This document shows, piece after piece, positions 17,494 to 26,100 of a DNA stretch of 34,787 nt. Numbering within the stretch: the first letter of the stretch is position 1; the number at the start of each line of letters is the position of its first letter. The notes beneath the pieces are model-generated. The model was not told where the DNA came from. It did not search any database and was given only the letters and a program-made list of their open reading frames with translations. The stretch is taken from contig JAKQNO010000125.1 in assembly GCA_029565735.1 (NCBI GenBank), positions 1 through 34,787 on the forward strand, read 5' to 3'. The translations under genes and the position numbers were made by a program. The stretch is from a bacterium. GTDB lineage: Bacteria > Oederibacteriota > PGYV01.

Positions 17494-17730
17494 ATGCGCA
17501 CAATTACGGTAACGCTGAAAATGGACAGGGCAAAAAAAGAGGCTTTTTACAATTATTGCCACGAGCAGGGGCTGATAGTTGGCAAATTCTTTGAAAAAGC
17601 TGCGGAAAATGAAATGGAAAGACAGCTTATTGCCAAAAGCAGGGATGTATTTGCGAATTTCGAAAAACAAAAGAAAACCGCTGTTGATTTTGACGAGGTT
17701 GTCAAAACGCTCGGAATAAAGAGCAAATAG
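17494..17730 (+). CDS. Ribbon-helix-helix protein, probable antitoxin
   Basis: This 78-residue protein starts with a beta strand, MRTITVTLKMD, followed by two helices (KKEAFYNYCHEQG and KFFEKAAENEMERQL), the outline of a CopG/Arc-type ribbon-helix-helix DNA-binding dimer. The C-terminus is charged and probably extended (VDFDEVVKTLGIKSK), as in antitoxins that wrap a partner. The next gene starts 3 bases after its stop. A palindrome inside its own promoter suits autoregulation. It fits a type II toxin-antitoxin operon, but the partner is not a clear toxin, so the antitoxin role is inference. GGAGG lies 7-8 bases before the ATG. Confidence 0.65.
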   Translation: MRTITVTLKMDRAKKEAFYNYCHEQGLIVGKFFEKAAENEMERQLIAKSRDVFANFEKQKKTAVDFDEVVKTLGIKSK

Positions 17731-17733
17731 CCC

Positions 17734-18036
17734 GTGCGCTTGGTTAAGATGGTTTTGAAATTTTTACAGAAATTTCTGCTTTTATCCATAGATGACAAGA
17801 AGGTAATAACGCACATCCGTGCTGATATAGGCAGGAAAAGAGAATTCAACAGGAACGAAGGATTCATAAGGACGGAAACCGGGCAGGATAAGGCCGCGCA
17901 GGGATTTGTGTATGAACCTTCCTTGGATTCAAGGATAAGTAAATTAAGACGAACCGGGCCTTATTTCAGGATATGGTTTAAGGCCCTGAAAAACGGCGAC
18001 ATTTACTTTGTCGATTTTGAGAAACTAAATTTCTAA
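17734..18036 (+). CDS. Small basic protein, possible toxin partner
   Basis: I do not recognise the family with certainty. The product is about 100 residues and basic, with a hydrophobic amphipathic start (MVLKFLQKFLLLS), a helical Arg/Lys-rich middle (IRADIGRKREFNRNEG) and an ending GPYFRIWFKALKNGDIYFVDF. That ending resembles the final strands of RelE/ParE-type toxins (a Gly-x-Tyr-Arg strand pair), but the match is loose. The gene lies 3 bases after the ribbon-helix-helix gene and must be co-transcribed with it, which is the main reason to suspect a toxin. GTG 17734 and ATG 17749 are both possible starts; neither has a strong RBS, consistent with translational coupling. Confidence 0.5.
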   Translation: MRLVKMVLKFLQKFLLLSIDDKKVITHIRADIGRKREFNRNEGFIRTETGQDKAAQGFVYEPSLDSRISKLRRTGPYFRIWFKALKNGDIYFVDFEKLNF

Positions 18037-18175
18037 AAAATTCGTCAGGCATTAAAACAACAAAAACAAAAAAATATAGGGTAATTTATGGAAAACGAAA
18101 AAGGGGGTAAGCAGTACTATCGGGAAGATGGACAAAGAAATAAGAAGTTCGGGAAAAGTTTTAAAGGCTGAAAAC

Positions 18176-18267
18176 AAAAATAGGCAAACATACAAAATAA
18201 AAAATCTGCCTGAAAAGATATATAAAAAATAATTTGTCAGGTATCAAATCAAGACCTGACCCTGATT
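18176..18267 (+). repeat. REP-like repeat, left copy
   Basis: These 92 bases recur in the same orientation at 20911-21002 with two differences. The 3' end carries TCAGGTATCAAATCAAGACC then TGACCC, the REP-like motif. Weaker similarity extends upstream to about 18140. Both copies end a decayed frame closing with KNLPEKIYKK. The two copies flank the MBOAT-SGNH gene pair. The left copy lacks the opposite inverted arm seen at the right copy, so it looks truncated. Apart from a possible 27-codon ORF (18089-18172), the rest of the gap 18037-18175 shows nothing recognisable. Confidence 0.8.
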
Positions 18268-18284
18268 TTTACGGGTAAACTTTA

Positions 18285-18293
18285 TGGTATAAT
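18285..18293 (+). promoter_or_regulatory. Extended -10 promoter candidate for the MBOAT-SGNH pair
   Basis: TGGTATAAT (18285-18293) is an extended -10 element; the -35 is poor. Transcription would begin near 18300 and leave a leader of about 130 bases before the TTG at 18431. I see no known riboswitch in that leader. Confidence 0.4.
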
Positions 18294-18430
18294 TTTTAAC
18301 GATTTTAAAGGGCGGTAATCGGCGCGAAACACAGGCGAGTAATTAAATAGAAAGGGAAGTGTTTTTTATATACTGCTGTTTTGATTTAATAACAATATAG
18401 TGGTAATTATCGGAATTATTGAGGTGATTT

Positions 18431-19849
18431 TTGGTATTTAATTCACTGGAATTTTTTATACTTTTATTTGTGGTTTTTTCACTATACTGGTTTTTAAAAC
18501 ATAAGCATCAGAATTTTCTGCTGCTTGTGGCAAGTTATTTTTTTTACGGCTGGTGGGACTGGAGATTTCTGTCCCTGCTGGCTTTAACGTCCGTAATCGA
18601 TTATTTCTGTGCGATTTGGATAGAAAATTCCGGGGATGAGAAAAAAAGAAAACTGATATTATACCTGAGCGTTATTTCAAACCTTGGCGTACTGGGCTTC
18701 TTTAAGTATTTCAATTTCTTCGGCGATTCATTGGCCTCGGCGCTTGGTATGTTTAACATAAACGTAAACAGTTTTACGCTTGATGTTATACTGCCTGTCG
18801 GTATTTCTTTTTATACATTCCAGTCACTAAGTTATACCATTGATGTTTATAGGAGGACATTAAAGCCGGCGCGCAGTTTTTGGGATTTCGCGCTGTTTGT
18901 TTCTTTTTTCCCTCAGCTTGTGGCAGGCCCTATAGAACGGGCCGCTCACCTTATCCCGCAGGTTCTATCGGAAAGAAAATTCAGTATTGATAATATTTAC
19001 GAGGGAGGTTTTCTTTTATTCTGGGGCCTGTTTAAAAAAATATATATTGCTGACAATCTGGCAATCATAGCGGATAAAGCCTTCGCTAACTACCAGATAA
19101 TGGATGGTTTTGGAATACTGCTTGGAGTTTATGCTTTTGCTTTTCAGATTTATTGCGATTTTTCCGGTTATTCGGACATGGCAAGGGGAATCGGAAAACT
19201 GCTGGGATTTGATATTATGATAAATTTCAACCTTCCGTATTTTTCCAAAAACCCTTCGGATTTTTGGAAAAAGTGGCATATTTCGCTTTCCACATGGTTA
19301 AGGGATTATTTATATATTCCTTTGGGCGGCAACAGGAAAGGCAGATTTATGACTTATAGAAATCTATTCCTGACAATGCTGCTTGGAGGTTTATGGCACG
19401 GCGCGGCATGGAACTATGTTTTATGGGGTTTTTATCACGGTGCGCTTCTTGCCGCCCACAAAGCTTTAAAGCCTGTTCTTGAACGTATCATAAAAGACGC
19501 AGGACCTGTTTTATCCAAAACCTTCGGATTGTTTTCAATAGTTTTCATGTTTCACCTTACCTGCGCGGGCTGGCTTCTTTTCAGGGGGGATTCGGTTGCC
19601 CAAATAACGGCGATGTCAGGAAAAATACTGTTTGAATTCGGAGCTGTAAATCCGCGGGAGATTGCCAATGTTTTGTGTTTTGCCGCTCCGCTTATAATGG
19701 TTCAGATTTTTCAGTATTTTTCCGGCAGACTTAATGCCGTATATGAAGCACATTACTCCTATAAAGCCGCATTTTATTACATCTGCCTTATGTTGATTCT
19801 TCTTTTCGGTTCATTTGGCGGTAAGGAGTTTATTTATTTCAAATTCTAA
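18431..19849 (+). CDS. MBOAT family O-acyltransferase (AlgI-like)
   Basis: This 472-residue membrane enzyme probably moves acetyl groups across the inner membrane for O-acetylation of an exported polysaccharide. It begins with VFNSLEFFILLFVVF, the classic AlgI/DltB-like start, and has about ten to twelve hydrophobic segments. Family motifs are SFFPQLVAGPIERAAHLIPQ, KWHISLSTWLRDYLYIPLGG, and GLWHGAAWNYVLWGFYHG with the catalytic His at about residue 323. The start is TTG with GAGGTGA just upstream. The second gene overlaps its end, and AlgI-type proteins commonly work with a periplasmic SGNH partner, as here. The substrate could be the polymer made by the upstream cluster, but the pair sits between repeats and may be an independent cassette. 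Confidence 0.93.
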   Translation: MVFNSLEFFILLFVVFSLYWFLKHKHQNFLLLVASYFFYGWWDWRFLSLLALTSVIDYFCAIWIENSGDEKKRKLILYLSVISNLGVLGFFKYFNFFGDSLASALGMFNINVNSFTLDVILPVGISFYTFQSLSYTIDVYRRTLKPARSFWDFALFVSFFPQLVAGPIERAAHLIPQVLSERKFSIDNIYEGGFLLFWGLFKKIYIADNLAIIADKAFANYQIMDGFGILLGVYAFAFQIYCDFSGYSDMARGIGKLLGFDIMINFNLPYFSKNPSDFWKKWHISLSTWLRDYLYIPLGGNRKGRFMTYRNLFLTMLLGGLWHGAAWNYVLWGFYHGALLAAHKALKPVLERIIKDAGPVLSKTFGLFSIVFMFHLTCAGWLLFRGDSVAQITAMSGKILFEFGAVNPREIANVLCFAAPLIMVQIFQYFSGRLNAVYEAHYSYKAAFYYICLMLILLFGSFGGKEFIYFKF

Positions 19850-20786
19850 CAATACCTCAAAACAGACATTTCCCATAGCGGCGATAATTACAATAATACT
19901 CTTTATAATAACGATGCTGTTTTTGGGAGACACAAAAATGGAATCTAAAGAAAAATCGGAATTGTTGTCAACGCTGTCTGATATGCATAAAAACAATAAT
20001 GTAATTTACATTCTGACAAATTCAAGGGCCGGATGGACTTTTAATGACAATAACTTGGATAAACTGATATCCGCAAACAGCGGATACAGGGCTGTAATTT
20101 TCTCCATAAACGGAGGCATTCCAAGATCTTTTTATGGATTATTAGAATTTGCGCTTCTCGATGCGATCCGCCCGCAAGACGCGGCTGTAATTTTCATTGC
20201 TCCGGAAATGCTGAACAGAAACAGTTCTTTTATGTCCGGCTGCGTTGAGGCGTTTTTCAGATGGAAACATTTTCCTGAACTTTTAACTTACGGAAATTAC
20301 GAACTGATAAAAAAATTTTTAACAGGCAACAGCCTGCCTATAATGAAATATAGGACGGATATTACCGGCGCCGTGGATATTACGGAAGGTGAAGGGCTGG
20401 ATGCCGGTGAAAAAAAAGAACTTGTTCTGTCCAGGTTCAAAGACGATTATCTTAATAATTTCAAAATTGATGATTATCAGCTTGCCGTATTAAAGAAAAC
20501 AATAAAAGAGATTAATAAAGCAAACGCTAAAACAATCATTGTTCTGCCTCCGTTCCCTGACGGACTTAGAAATATGATTGGACCGGATATGGTTCAGGAA
20601 TACGTAAAAAAGATTTCGGATATTGCTTCCGAAACAGGGACGGAATTAGTAGATTACGTCACAAATTACAGCGGTAAAGAGTATTCATATTACGACGGTT
20701 CTCATTTTGACCCTTTGTCAGGAAAGAAGTATTCCGAAAAATTTGTATCAGATTTACTGCAAAATTTAAATGAAGAAAAGTTGTAA
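19815..20786 (+). CDS. SGNH-hydrolase-like protein partnering the MBOAT enzyme
   Basis: The product (up to 323 residues) has an N-terminal membrane anchor (FPIAAIITIILFIITMLFLG) and an extracytoplasmic alpha/beta domain. YYDGSHFDPLSGKKY near the end (Asp294, His297) is the Asp-x-x-His block of SGNH/GDSL-type acetyltransferases such as AlgJ/AlgX and DltD-like proteins. TNSRAGW near the start of the domain may hold the nucleophile Ser. It probably finishes O-acetyl transfer from the MBOAT protein to the glycan. The start is uncertain: TTG 19815 has no RBS, whereas AAGGAG (19823-19828) is ideally placed for a rare ATT start at 19836. Either way it overlaps the MBOAT gene. Confidence 0.75.
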   Translation: MAVRSLFISNSNNTSKQTFPIAAIITIILFIITMLFLGDTKMESKEKSELLSTLSDMHKNNNVIYILTNSRAGWTFNDNNLDKLISANSGYRAVIFSINGGIPRSFYGLLEFALLDAIRPQDAAVIFIAPEMLNRNSSFMSGCVEAFFRWKHFPELLTYGNYELIKKFLTGNSLPIMKYRTDITGAVDITEGEGLDAGEKKELVLSRFKDDYLNNFKIDDYQLAVLKKTIKEINKANAKTIIVLPPFPDGLRNMIGPDMVQEYVKKISDIASETGTELVDYVTNYSGKEYSYYDGSHFDPLSGKKYSEKFVSDLLQNLNEEKL

Positions 20787-20791
20787 AAAAA

Positions 20792-20998
20792 GGGGTCAGG
20801 TCTTGACTTGATACCTGATATAATAGTATTACATCTACAAAACATGATAAAAAACTTAACAAGCTAAAAATAACTGGTAAACGCATAAGACGTTCCGGCA
20901 AAGTATTAAAAAAAATAGGCAAACATACAAAATAAAAAATCTGCCTGAAAAGATATATAAAAAATAGTTTATCAGGTATCAAATCAAGACCTGACCCT
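20792..20998. mobile_element. MITE/REP-type element with 28-bp terminal inverted repeats
   Basis: The left end starts GGGTCAGGTCTTGACTTGAT and continues to 20820. The right end (20970-20997) is its complement with one mismatch. The ~207-base interior holds only a short basic decayed frame (GKRIRRSGKVLKKIGKHTK) and no transposase. Termini of this style occur around REP-associated Y1 transposase (RAYT) families; that link is by resemblance. It fills most of the 348-base gap 20787-21134 and its 3' half is the right copy of the direct repeat. Confidence 0.7.
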
Positions 20999-21002
20999 GA
21001 TT
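20911..21002 (+). repeat. REP-like repeat, right copy
   Basis: This is the direct-repeat partner of 18176-18267, 90 of 92 positions identical by eye. It includes the right terminal inverted repeat of the MITE-like element. The remainder of the gap (21003-21134) has a possible TATAAT at 21107-21112 and the RBS of the next gene. Confidence 0.8.
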
Positions 21003-21134
21003 ATTAAATACAGTGGTGCCGGACCTTGAAACAGAAAGTAAAAAACACTTTATTTATCAGCGAAAAATACAAAGCAACCCCTACGCTGTCTGATACGTCT
21101 AAATCTTATAATCAATAATTTCGCAGGAGGGAAC

Positions 21135-21479
21135 ATGGAAAATATTACGGTTAAGAAAAAATTTAATTTCAGGGCTTTTGTTTCTATTTTAAGTTCTCTT
21201 TGCTTTATTACGCTTCCGGTATCAGGCATATTGATGCACGAGGCGCGGGAAAGCAATAATATATTTAATAATCATCTCTGGATGGGCGCCCACAATATTT
21301 TTGCGGCCATTTTTATGATAACGGTTATATTTCACCTCAGATATAACTGGAAAGCGCTTACCGGGTATCTTCGCTGCGGTATGGAAAAAGCAAGGAATAT
21401 AAGCGTGGAATTCGTATCAGGCGCTGTTATATTTTTAGCGGTACTCGGGCTTACAATACTTCATGCTTATAAAGGTTAA
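21135..21479 (+). CDS. DUF4405-like small membrane protein
   Basis: The 114-residue protein has three or four hydrophobic segments (about 13-30, 50-68, 92-112) with His residues near their ends: GILMHEARE, LWMGAHNIFAAIF and FHLRYNWKAL. This matches DUF4405, a family related to small heme-binding cytochrome b-like membrane proteins, often near electron-transfer or flavinylation genes. No redox gene is adjacent here, so the role stays open. AGGAGGG lies 5-6 bases before the ATG. It is convergent with the minus-strand gene ending at 21568. Confidence 0.75.
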   Translation: MENITVKKKFNFRAFVSILSSLCFITLPVSGILMHEARESNNIFNNHLWMGAHNIFAAIFMITVIFHLRYNWKALTGYLRCGMEKARNISVEFVSGAVIFLAVLGLTILHAYKG

Positions 21480-21530
21480 ATTTCAGATGTTATAAGGGGT
21501 TTTTACGGCTTTATAATCATTCCGGACAGT

Positions 21531-21569
21531 AAAAAAGGGAATTTATAACTCTGAACCCAATTTCCCTTT
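21531..21569 (-). terminator. Candidate terminator between convergent genes
   Basis: AAAGGGAATT (21534-21543) pairs with AATTTCCCTTT (21559-21569), with one bulged base. On the minus strand the stem is followed by TTTTTT, so it probably ends the acetyltransferase-like gene, whose stop codon it overlaps. It may also stop plus-strand transcription weakly. Confidence 0.5.
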
Positions 21570-22386
21570 ATTGCAATTCCTCGGGGCCGCCTGCCACTGC
21601 GTCATTACACCTTACACACTGTGCATCCCCGCAATGCGTTATAGAAGGGTCAGCTTTAATTAAAGCAGACGCTGTCTTTAAGACTTTGTCAGCGGAATAA
21701 CACGCCCATTCAGACTGCCCGACAGATATTTTTTGCATATACCGGTCAAGAGCAGATGAAAGATTAAAAAAACCTTCAGAGCAGCCGCCTGCCTGTGCGC
21801 GTATTATGTTTTCGTTCTTATCATAAGCCCACCTGATGAACATATTTCGGCCTGATAATTGTTCCGCAAGGTGTAAAGCGGTCATTTTATTCAGTTTTGT
21901 CCCGGCCATTAGAATAAAGCCGTCCTGTGCGGCAATAGCTTTTATTGGCGCAAATACATCCATAGACTGCTGGGTTTTTATTATTTTATCCGCGTCCGGG
22001 CCTATAGCAGCGAACGAACAAAGCGGATGATTGCCGCGGATTCTGTCTTTTGTGTTCACAACAGTTGCCGCAAACACCCCCATATCTTTATCTATGACAT
22101 TGGAATCCGGGGTATATATTAATTTTTCTTTGGGAATTGGAGCATCTTTATAAAAAGCGTTTCTTATTAACCTGTCTTTGTCCGGACCGTGAACATAAAA
22201 CACCCATGAATGCGATGGCACAATTACAGTGCATCCGCTCTGTAAAAAAGAATCAAGTAAAGCTGCCGGTCCGCCTTCCAAACCGTCAGGGCCAAAAGAT
22301 TTGTATGACATATGTATGCATACAGGCTTCCCGGAAAGCTTTAAAGTATTAATGGCTGAAATTATTGTTTGTATTTTCATACGCAT
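21568..22386 (-). CDS. AAC(3)-family aminoglycoside N-acetyltransferase-like protein
   Basis: This 272-residue protein fits the AAC(3)/YokD (Antibiotic_NAT) family, which transfers acetyl from acetyl-CoA to an amine. Family signs are VCIHMSYKSFG near the N-terminus, GGPAALLDSFLQSGCTVIVP, VFAATVVNTKDRIRGNHPLCS with the Arg...His-Pro stretch, and FAAIGPDADKII. IAAQDGFILMAGTKLNKMTA then LHLAEQL follows, a usual position for the conserved Thr/His loop. Whether the substrate is an aminoglycoside or a sugar amine is unknown; many homologues are not resistance genes. MRM offers two close starts (22386 and 22380), neither with a clear RBS. A good promoter lies about 95 bases upstream. Confidence 0.82.
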   Translation of the reverse strand: MRMKIQTIISAINTLKLSGKPVCIHMSYKSFGPDGLEGGPAALLDSFLQSGCTVIVPSHSWVFYVHGPDKDRLIRNAFYKDAPIPKEKLIYTPDSNVIDKDMGVFAATVVNTKDRIRGNHPLCSFAAIGPDADKIIKTQQSMDVFAPIKAIAAQDGFILMAGTKLNKMTALHLAEQLSGRNMFIRWAYDKNENIIRAQAGGCSEGFFNLSSALDRYMQKISVGQSEWACYSADKVLKTASALIKADPSITHCGDAQCVRCNDAVAGGPEELQ

Positions 22387-22480
22387 ATAGTATCACAAAA
22401 TAAGGGAAATACAGCATTTGAAGTAATGAGCAATCCTGACAGTAAAAAGGAGATTAAAGACGGTGAACGGATATACAAGC

Positions 22481-22508
22481 ATTATATAGTTTTACTTCTC
22501 ACTTTCAA
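22481..22508 (-). promoter_or_regulatory. Promoter for the AAC(3)-like gene
   Basis: On the minus strand TTGAAA (22508-22503), 16 bases, TATAAT (22486-22481). Transcription would start near 22474, giving a leader of about 90 bases. Confidence 0.65.
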
Positions 22509-22546
22509 GCTCCGGCACCATTTTTTCTTGAAGATATGATACAGGT

Positions 22547-22918
22547 TTAACCTTCCGCAAGCCAGTCAAGCGCCTGTTCCAGCGGCTGGCCGGGATCAAA
22601 GACCTTTGCCCTGGAAGCGTTCCCGGCAAATAGCAGGTAGCCGTTCAGCATTACTTTTTTCAGGGGTGTAACACCATAGTAGCAATCCTTATAGCCAATC
22701 GAATAATGCTTCTTGCCCACCATCTTGGCTTTTTCCATAAAATCGGGTGACATTGCAGCGTTGGTAAAATTCATCAGATGGCGAACTTTTGGGCCTTTCT
22801 GAGGGAACATTTCATCTACCATTTCAAGCAGTTTAATCGCTTCATCAGGCACCCTGATATTTGAGAAGTCACTGTACAGTATTGATTTTCCTTTGTGGGT
22901 TATCCATTCGCATCGCAT
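22547..22918 (-). CDS. STAS/SEC14-like small protein
   Basis: The 123-residue cytoplasmic protein has the SpoIIAA/SEC14-like outline: ILYSDFSNIRVPDEAIKLLE (strand then helix), RHLMNFTNAAMSPDFMEKAK, GVTPLKKVMLNGYLLFAG, and the ending KVFDPGQPLEQALDWLAEG, the 'vF...eAldWL' tail typical of this family. Many members are uncharacterised. No kinase, phosphatase or sigma-factor partner is adjacent, so a partner-switching role is only a possibility. AGGAGG lies 9 bases before the ATG on the minus strand, with a consensus-like promoter immediately upstream. It is monocistronic. Confidence 0.7.
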   Translation of the reverse strand: MRCEWITHKGKSILYSDFSNIRVPDEAIKLLEMVDEMFPQKGPKVRHLMNFTNAAMSPDFMEKAKMVGKKHYSIGYKDCYYGVTPLKKVMLNGYLLFAGNASRAKVFDPGQPLEQALDWLAEG

Positions 22919-22949
22919 CTATATGAACCTCCTGGTTTTTGGATGTGTA

Positions 22950-22977
22950 ATTATAACACACCTGCCGGACGTTTCAA
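22950..22977 (-). promoter_or_regulatory. Promoter for the STAS/SEC14-like gene
   Basis: On the minus strand TTGAAA (22977-22972), 16 bases, TATAAT (22955-22950), followed by a short leader with AGGAGG. It has the same layout as the promoter at 22481-22508. The rest of the gap to 23180 shows only the dnaE RBS. Confidence 0.7.
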
Positions 22978-23180
22978 TATTGAATACGAAAAAATGCAGT
23001 GATGCTGTTTTTTAAAAACAGTATGTTAATTGCCCGGTACTTAGCTTTTATTTAAGACTTCAGTAAAATAATAAGTAAATTTAAGCATATTTGCCCAAAA
23101 CCCGTATAGTCAATTTTACCGATATATGTTAAAATTATCCCGATTTACAGGTAAAAATACAGCAATAACCCGGAGGAGAT

Positions 23181-26100
23181 TTGGTATCTAAATTCATACA
23201 CCTGCACCTGCATACAAAGTACAGCATGCTTGACGGCATGTGCAGGTTTGAAGACATGATTAAGGCGGCTAAAGACAACAAAATGATGGCTTGCGCGGCC
23301 ACAGAACACGGCAATATGTACAGCGCTGTGGAATTCTATACCGCCATATCACACGCCGGGATAAAACCAATCCTTGGGCTTGAAACCTATATTGTGGACG
23401 ATATCAAAAACAATCAAAGAAAGAAAAATCACCTTGTTTTGCTTGTAAAAAACGAAATTGGCTGGAATAACCTTATTCAGATTTCCTCATACGCCTTTAC
23501 CGACGGCTTTTATTATAAGCCTACAATTGACAAACCCTTTTTAAAAGAACATTCCGAAGGGTTGATAGCACTGTCATCCTGCGTGCAGGGCGAAGTGCCT
23601 TCAAAACTTATTTCTGACGATTTTGAAGGCGCTAAAAAATCCGCCGAAGAATACCTTTCAATGTTTAAAGAAGGCAACTATTACCTTGAAATTCAGAACC
23701 ACGGCCTTGAAGAAGAGCTTCTGGCAAACCGCGGGTTAAGGGAACTTTCAAAATCTCTTTCAATACCGCTTGTCGCCACAAACGACGTGCATTACATGAA
23801 AAAGGACGACGCCCGCGCGCATGACATCCTTTTATGCATTCAGACCGGCAAGACATTAAAAGAATCCGACAGGATGAGTTTTAAGACCGATGAATTCTAT
23901 TTTAAAAATTACGATGAAATGCTTTCGGCTTTCCCGGAAGATAAAGCCGCAGTTGAACGGACTTTTGAAATAGCGGAAAAATGCAACTTTGAACTTCCTA
24001 AACTGCCGCCGGGCAAGTGCCACATGCCCAAATACACAATTACCGGATGGGACGGCACTTATAATGAATACTTTGACAAAATAACAAAAGAAGCGCTTGC
24101 TTTAAAATACCCCGGAGATTTATTAACCCTTGAGATCCAGAAACGTTTTGACCACGAACTTGCCGTGATAAAAAAGATGGATTATACGGGTTACTTTCTT
24201 ATAGTCCGCGATATAATAAAATACGCTCGCGACAATAATATACCGGTGGGACCGGGCAGGGGAAGCGCGGCAGGCTCCTTAATATCTTATGTGCTTGGAA
24301 TTACAAGCATTGACCCAATCAAATACGAACTTCTCTTTGAGCGTTTTCTTAATCCGGACAGGGTATCACCGCCCGATATAGACCTTGATTTTTCCGACGA
24401 GGAAAGAAACCGCGTCGTGCAGTATATCGTTGACCGCTTTGGCAAGGACAAGACAGCGCAGATAATCACCTTTCAGCAGCTAAAACCGCGCGCTTCCATA
24501 CGCGACGTGGGCCGCGTGCTTGATGTCCCTCTGCGCGACGTGGATATGCTTGCCAAAAAAGTACCGGAAGGGCCGGCGGTTAATTTCGCGGAAGTTTTAA
24601 AAGACAGCGCGTTTGTTTCGTTTGTGAATTCTGAAAAAACATACGAAGAAATAGTCAACTACGCCATAAAAATAGAAGGGATGCTCCGCCAGGATTCCAC
24701 GCACGCGGCAGGTGTTGTGATAGCGCCTGACGCGCTTACAAAATTCGTGCCCATAGCCGTGCCAAAAGACAAGGACGATTCCGAAGGCGGCACTTTAAAT
24801 TATATGACGCAGTGGGAAATGGGTTCTTTGGAAAAAATGGGCCTTATTAAATTTGACATACTTGGATTAAGAAACCTTGCCGTGATTAAAAAGGCAATAA
24901 ATAACATCAAAGAAACACGCGGCATTGAAGCGTCCCCTGACGACGGAACATTTGACAATCCAAAAGTATATAAACTTCTTGCCGAAGGCAACACGCAGGG
25001 CGTTTTCCAGCTTGAAAGCGAAGGCATGAGGGACCTTGTTAAAAAAATTATCCCTGACTGCCTTGAAGACATTATAGCGATAATATCGCTGTTCAGGCCC
25101 GGTCCGATGAAAATGATAGACGAATACATACGCAGGAAAAAGGGTACGGAAAAAGTCACCTATGATTTTCCGGAACTGGAGCCTGTCTTAAAAAACACAT
25201 ACGGCATCGCCATATATCAGGAACAGGTAATGCAGATAGCCGTTAAAGTCGCCGGATTTTCCATGGCTGAAGCGGATAATTTAAGAAGGGCTATGTCCAA
25301 GAAAAAAGCGTCCGATATGGAAAAAATAAAGGTCAAGTTTATGAAAGGCACCCTGGACCGCGGCATTAAACCGCAGGCGGCAGAGGAGCTTTTTGACAAA
25401 CTTGAACAGTTTTCCCAGTATGGCTTTAACAAATCTCACGCAGCGGCTTACGCGGTGGTTGCTTATCAGACCGCGTATCTGAAAGCCCTATACCGTCCGG
25501 AATACATGGCGGCGCTTCTTACATCCGTTATGCACAGCATTGACAAGGCGGCTGTATATGTTGAAGACTGCGCGGCAAACGGCATTAAAGTGCTTGCGCC
25601 GGACATAAATAAAAGCGACGTGGATTTTAAAGTTGAAAAGAACTCCATACGTTACGGGCTTGCCGCGGTTAAAAATGTGGGGACATCCGCCGCGGAGGAT
25701 ATATGTTCAAAGCGCAGGGAAAAAGGCGAATTTAAGGACCTGTACGACTTCTGTGAAAAAGTAAGCCTGCGCTGCGTTAATTCCAAAACCATAGAATCGC
25801 TTGTAAAAAGCGGCGCGTTTGATTTTACCCTTATGCACAGGGCGCAGATATTTGCCTGCATACCCGACGCCATGAAAAGGGCGGAAATGGCCCAGCGCGA
25901 CATGGAAAGCGGACAGTTCAGCCTTTTTGAAACCGCGCCAAAAGACATAAAAATTCCGGATATTCAAAAGTGGAGCGAAAGCGAACAGCTGTCATTTGAA
26001 AAAGAGGTGCTTGGTTTATACGTTTCTTCCCACCCGCTTGCAAGATACAGAAAACTGCTGGAAAGCGTATCCCAGCCCATAAACGAACTTTTAACCGGCA

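Noticed and set aside
21568-22386. Calling the AAC(3)-like gene an antibiotic-resistance determinant
   Set aside because: Many family members have other substrates, the sequence is divergent, and no mobile resistance context is present.
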